Assembly: GCA_964641695.1 (NCBI GenBank)
Contig: CAZXKG010000116.1
Location: 1 to 8,285, forward strand
Direction of reading: 5' to 3'
Source of the DNA: RHKX01 sp964641695
GTDB taxonomy: Bacteria > Actinomycetota > Thermoleophilia > Solirubrobacterales > 70-9
DNA: 8,285 bases
Positions 4,906 through 8,285 of the stretch are shown here, piece after piece; position 1 is the first letter of the stretch; each line of letters opens with the position of its first letter. The notes beneath the pieces are model-generated. The model was not told the origin of the DNA. It ran no database searches and saw nothing but the letters and a program-made list of their open reading frames with translations. Position numbers and translations under genes: made by a program.

Positions 4906-6798
4906 TCATACGGCCACCGGCTCCCGCTCGCGGGCGAGGTCGACATCGGGATCGGCGGCGACGATCACCCGGCACGGCCGGTTTCCGAGCACCCCCTGAA
5001 GGGTCTTGCCGTAGAGGGGCGTTCCGTTGCGGTAGATCAGCTGCATGACGATCGCCGTCGCGTGGATCGCCGTCGCCTCCTCGACGATCGCCTTCGGGGC
5101 CTGGCCGGGGCGCACCCGCTGCACGTGGCCGGTGACGCGGCGGCCGCCGATCAACTTCGCCCGCTCCACCTTCTCCTGGGCGCGGGCCTGCTGACGCGGC
5201 AGCGGCGCGTCGATCGGAAGGTGGGCGGGGACGTTGAGCAGCGAGAGCACGTGGATCCCCCGGCTCTTGCGGGCGGCGAGCCGGGCGGCGGTCCCGATCA
5301 CCTCCTCGGAGAACGGGTCGTCCTCGAACGGCACCAGGACCGAGCGATGCTCGACCTCCTCGACGCCGAGCGGCTCGGGCAGCACGACCTTCACCGTCTT
5401 CGTGATCGGAAGCTGCTGGTGGCGGCGGTAGAGCAGGTAGACGATCGCCCCGAGCACCATCCATCCCACCCCGATCGCCATCGTCACCGGGTTCGTCACC
5501 ATCACCACGATCCAGGCGCCGAGCGTGCCGAGGCCGCCGAGGATCGCCGTCAACGGGATCTTCGACCCGGCTATCGGGATGTCGAGCGGGGGCTTCCAGA
5601 GCCGCTCGAAGTCCGGTTTCCGGACCCGCATCCAGATGATCGCCGTATGGGCGACCGTGAACGAGAGCATCGCTCCGAACGCGTACATCGTCGCCAGCAG
5701 CTCTGCCTGTCCCGGCAGCAGCGCGATGATCGCGATGACCGCGAAGGTGACGATCGCCAGGTGCGGGGTCCTGTACTTGGGATGGATCTGCCGCAGGCGC
5801 TCAGGGAGCTGGCGGTGCTGGCCCATCGAGAAGGTGAGCCGGGAGACGCCGATCATCCCCGCGTTCGTCGCCGCGGTCAGGATCACCGCCGCGACGACCC
5901 CGACCACGTACTTGAGGACGTCGGTCAGACCCTCTCCCAGCCCGAGGTTCTGGACGATCCCGCGGACCGGGTCGTTGGCGTAGGTGGTGCCGAGCTCGGT
6001 CTCGAACCCGTTCGGCCCCTGGACCACCGGCATCGCCGACAGCGCCACGATCGGGAGCAGCGCGTAGAGCGTGACCACGGTGATCACCGTCAGCCCCGCC
6101 CCCCTTGGGATCGACCGCTGAGGATCGATCGCCTCCTCCGACATGTTCGAGATCGTCTCGATCCCGGTGTAGGCGATCATCCCGAGCGCGATCCCCAGCG
6201 CGAAGTCGCTCCAGGTGGGAGCGACCCCGAGCTGGATGCTGTCGACGAGCAGCCCCGGGTCGAAGACCAAGATCAAGCCGACGACCACGATCAGCGTCTG
6301 CATGATCAGGTCGCCGATCGAGAGGAACAGGTTCAGGCGCGCCGACTCCTGCGTTCCCCGGATGTTGAGGTAGGCGAGCGACGTGATCAGCAACGCCGCG
6401 AAGACGATGTCCGCCGGGCCAACCCGGAGCTCCCCCCAGAAGACGCCGAGGTAATGGGGCACGAAGAACGCCGAGATCGCGATCGTGATCACGTAGTTGA
6501 GCATCTGGCCCCAGCCCGCGACGAAGCTGACCAGCTCGTTGAACGCGTGCCGGGCGAAGCTCGAGGAGCCGCCCGCCTCGGTGTACATCAGGGTGCCCTC
6601 GACGTACGTCGCGGCGGTGCAGACGAAGATCATCCCCGAGATCAGGAAGGCGACCGGGGTCAGCCCGAGGGCGAACGCCGAGACGACCCCGAGCGCGTAG
6701 TAGATCGACGAGCCGACGTTCCCGTATGCGGTGCTGAACAGCGCCCCAACGCCGTAGACCTTCTGCAGCGACTGGTCGCGTGGGACACGGAGCGCCAT
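4906..6798 (-). CDS. APC-superfamily permease with C-terminal USP-like domain (canonical copy), possible KimA-like K+/H+ symporter
   Basis: The 630-residue protein has about 12 transmembrane helices (residues 15-458) and a cytosolic USP-like domain (about 484-616). APC signatures are intact: TM1 AYGNVGSSIYYALG (24-37), the EAGGSSSFARHAF segment (74-86), TM6 YTGIETISNMSEE (210-222) followed by a PQRSIPRG loop, and GVSRLTFSMGQHRQLP (317-332). The architecture and length resemble Bacillus KimA, a K+/H+ symporter of about 607 residues with a USP-like tail, but an amino acid substrate is not excluded. The USP nucleotide loop is lost (IVMQLIYRNGTPLYGK), so the tail probably does not bind ATP. ATG 6798 is the first start after an in-frame TAA. 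Its Shine-Dalgarno is odd: AGGAG overlaps the hppA stop 18 nt away, AAGG is 13 nt away, and a -10-like TAAGGT (6816-6811) could give a 5-nt leader. It follows hppA by 21 nt and is probably cotranscribed. Confidence 0.9.
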   Translation of the reverse strand: MALRVPRDQSLQKVYGVGALFSTAYGNVGSSIYYALGVVSAFALGLTPVAFLISGMIFVCTAATYVEGTLMYTEAGGSSSFARHAFNELVSFVAGWGQMLNYVITIAISAFFVPHYLGVFWGELRVGPADIVFAALLITSLAYLNIRGTQESARLNLFLSIGDLIMQTLIVVVGLILVFDPGLLVDSIQLGVAPTWSDFALGIALGMIAYTGIETISNMSEEAIDPQRSIPRGAGLTVITVVTLYALLPIVALSAMPVVQGPNGFETELGTTYANDPVRGIVQNLGLGEGLTDVLKYVVGVVAAVILTAATNAGMIGVSRLTFSMGQHRQLPERLRQIHPKYRTPHLAIVTFAVIAIIALLPGQAELLATMYAFGAMLSFTVAHTAIIWMRVRKPDFERLWKPPLDIPIAGSKIPLTAILGGLGTLGAWIVVMVTNPVTMAIGVGWMVLGAIVYLLYRRHQQLPITKTVKVVLPEPLGVEEVEHRSVLVPFEDDPFSEEVIGTAARLAARKSRGIHVLSLLNVPAHLPIDAPLPRQQARAQEKVERAKLIGGRRVTGHVQRVRPGQAPKAIVEEATAIHATAIVMQLIYRNGTPLYGKTLQGVLGNRPCRVIVAADPDVDLAREREPVAV

Positions 6799-6819
6799 AA
6801 CCGGCGCGCGACCTTACTC

Positions 6820-8285
6820 CTATAAGTGGATGATCGGGATGATCAGGATGGCGACGATGTTGGCGACCTTGATCATCGGGTTGATCGCCGGGCCGGCGGT
6901 GTCCTTGTAGGGGTCTCCGACGGTGTCCCCGGTGACCGACGCGGCATGCGCCTCCGACCCCTTGCCACCGTACTCGCCGTCCTCGATCAGCTTCTTCGCG
7001 TTGTCCCAGGCGCCGCCGCCGACGGTCATCGAGACCGCGGCGAAGAACCCGACCACGATCACGCCGATCAGCAGCCCCCCGAGCGCCTCGACGCTCCAGA
7101 CCCCGACGATCACCGGGATCACGATCGGGATCAGCGACGGCAGGATCATCTCCTTCTGGGCCGCCGCGGTGACGATCGCCACGGTCCTGCCGTAGTCGGG
7201 GATCTCGGTCCCGTCCATGATCCCCGGCTTCTCCCGGAACTGCTTGCGCACCTGCTCGACGACCTCTCCCCCCGCGCGACCGACCGACTCGATCGCGAGC
7301 GCGGCGAACAGGTACGTCATCAGGCCGCCGACCATGAGCCCGATCAGCACCTTCGGGTTGCTGATGTCGAACGGGAACGCCGCGGGGTCGACGCCGAGCT
7401 CCTCGGCCGCCTCGATCTTGAAGGCGGCGAAGAGGACCAGAGCCGCGAGCACCGCCGATCCGATCGCGTATCCCTTGGTGACCGCCTTCGTCGTGTTCCC
7501 GACCGCGTCGAGCGGATCGGTCACGTTCCGAACCTCCTCGGGCAGATCCGCCATCTCGGCGATCCCGCCCGCGTTGTCGGTTATCGGTCCGAAGGCGTCG
7601 AGCGCGACGATCAGGCCGGTGAGCGAGAGCTGCGCCATCACGGCCACGCCGATCCCGTAGATCCCGGCGAGCTCGTTGGCGGCGAAGATCGCGAGGATGA
7701 TGATCACCGCCGGGATCGCGGTCCCCTGGAACCCCTGGGCCAGGCCCTGGATGATGTTGGTCGCGTGCCCGGTCCTCGACGCCGCCGCGATCGTCCGCAC
7801 CGGCCGAAACCGGGTCGAGGTGTAGTAGTCGGTGACGACGAAGAGCCCAGCGGTGACGCCGATCCCGATCAGGGCGCAGAGCCAGAGATCGCCGACCGAC
7901 GCCCCGGCGAGCGGACCGTCGGGGTCGATCACGCCGAGCGCCAGGGCGTCGGACATGATCCACTCGGTGACCGGGTAGAAGGCGACGGCGGAGAGGATCC
8001 CGGAGACGATCAGGCCGCGGTAGAGCGCGCCCTCGACGTTGCCGCTCGCGCTGCGCACGGAGAGCGCGCCGACGATCGAGGCGATGATCGCGACCCCGCC
8101 GATGATCAGCGGGTAGACCGCCACCTCCCGGGCGACGTCGGCGCCGAAGCTGAGTACGCCGAGGAGCATCACCGCGACCGCCGTGACCGCGTAGGTCTCG
8201 AACAGGTCGGCGGCCATCCCGGCGCAGTCGCCGACGTTGTCGCCGACGTTGTCGGCGATCACGGCCGGGTTGCGGGGATCGTCCT
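6820..8285 (-). CDS. hppA: K+-independent membrane H+-translocating pyrophosphatase (5' part missing)
   Basis: The enzyme hydrolyses pyrophosphate and pumps H+ across the membrane. The 487 residues in the window (reading DDPRNPAVIADNVGDNVGD at the edge) include both acidic metal-PPi motifs, DNVGDNVGD (8253-8227) and DTVGDPYKDTAGPAINP near the C-terminus, plus FRPVRTIAAAS and the many transmembrane helices of the family. The segment GNTTKAVTKG carries Lys (codon 7488-7486) where K+-dependent enzymes have Ala, and Thr three residues on; this marks the K+-independent H+-pumping subfamily. The Cys in GDCAGM fits that group too. Families run about 650-720 residues, so roughly 200 N-terminal residues lie beyond the window. 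GTG 8262 is an internal valine inside the conserved motif, not a start. The stop is TAG after a normal C-terminus. The next gene, a probable H+-coupled permease, begins 21 nt later. Confidence 0.97.
   Translation of the reverse strand, partial: DDPRNPAVIADNVGDNVGDCAGMAADLFETYAVTAVAVMLLGVLSFGADVAREVAVYPLIIGGVAIIASIVGALSVRSASGNVEGALYRGLIVSGILSAVAFYPVTEWIMSDALALGVIDPDGPLAGASVGDLWLCALIGIGVTAGLFVVTDYYTSTRFRPVRTIAAASRTGHATNIIQGLAQGFQGTAIPAVIIILAIFAANELAGIYGIGVAVMAQLSLTGLIVALDAFGPITDNAGGIAEMADLPEEVRNVTDPLDAVGNTTKAVTKGYAIGSAVLAALVLFAAFKIEAAEELGVDPAAFPFDISNPKVLIGLMVGGLMTYLFAALAIESVGRAGGEVVEQVRKQFREKPGIMDGTEIPDYGRTVAIVTAAAQKEMILPSLIPIVIPVIVGVWSVEALGGLLIGVIVVGFFAAVSMTVGGGAWDNAKKLIEDGEYGGKGSEAHAASVTGDTVGDPYKDTAGPAINPMIKVANIVAILIIPIIHL

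Noticed and set aside
5801..7963. 720-codon minus-strand frame
   Set aside because: It is the out-of-register shadow of hppA and the first permease; its composition is Arg/Gly/Asp-rich and it has no motifs.
8226..8256. Tandem 12-nt repeat gccgacgttgtc
   Set aside because: It encodes the conserved DNVGDNVGD motif of the pyrophosphatase, so the repeat is explained by the protein.
8260..8262. GTG as the start of hppA
   Set aside because: The seven in-frame codons before it read DDPRNPA, the conserved sequence preceding this valine in the family. The gene continues beyond the window.

Overview
This is a high-GC window. All recognisable genes lie on the minus strand, so transcription runs from base 8285 towards base 1. 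The codon style (third positions mostly G/C, Ile almost always ATC), the SD-less genes preceded by -10-like boxes, and the pairing of an APC permease with two TrkA/RCK genes all suggest an actinobacterium. A deep-branching Thermoleophilia-like lineage is my guess, but no marker gene here fixes the taxon. The window ends inside a gene on the right and just past a tRNA on the left.

In transcription order the layout is: (1) the 3' two thirds of hppA, a membrane H+-pumping pyrophosphatase with the K+-independent signature (6820-8285, cut by the window edge). (2) 21 nt later, an APC-superfamily permease with a C-terminal USP-like domain (4906-6798). (3) A 111-nt gap with a -10-like box. (4) A 66-residue two-helix membrane protein (4594-4794). 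(5) A second, diverged APC-USP permease starting at GTG (2628-4580). (6) A short RCK_N-only TrkA protein (2157-2597). (7) A full RCK_N+RCK_C TrkA protein whose start overlaps the previous stop by one base (1450-2157). (8) A ferredoxin-reductase-type FAD oxidoreductase 3 nt further on (199-1446). (9) A 73-nt gap with a promoter-like pair and two tandem UNCG mini-hairpins. (10) tRNA-Gln(CUG) (55-125), followed by an imperfect hairpin. No gene-free stretch exceeds 300 nt.

The likely common theme is ion and solute uptake energised by H+ or membrane potential. HppA converts pyrophosphate into proton-motive force. The two permeases probably use that gradient. The two NAD-binding RCK proteins look like gating subunits of one or both permeases, which makes potassium the leading substrate candidate, although amino acids cannot be excluded from sequence. 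The FAD/NADH reductase is tightly coupled to the RCK genes and could tie the system to cell redox state, but that is inference. The most unusual points are the asymmetric RCK pair, the divergence of the two permeases exactly in their substrate-binding helices, the small membrane protein between them, and the hairpin pair in front of the tRNA.
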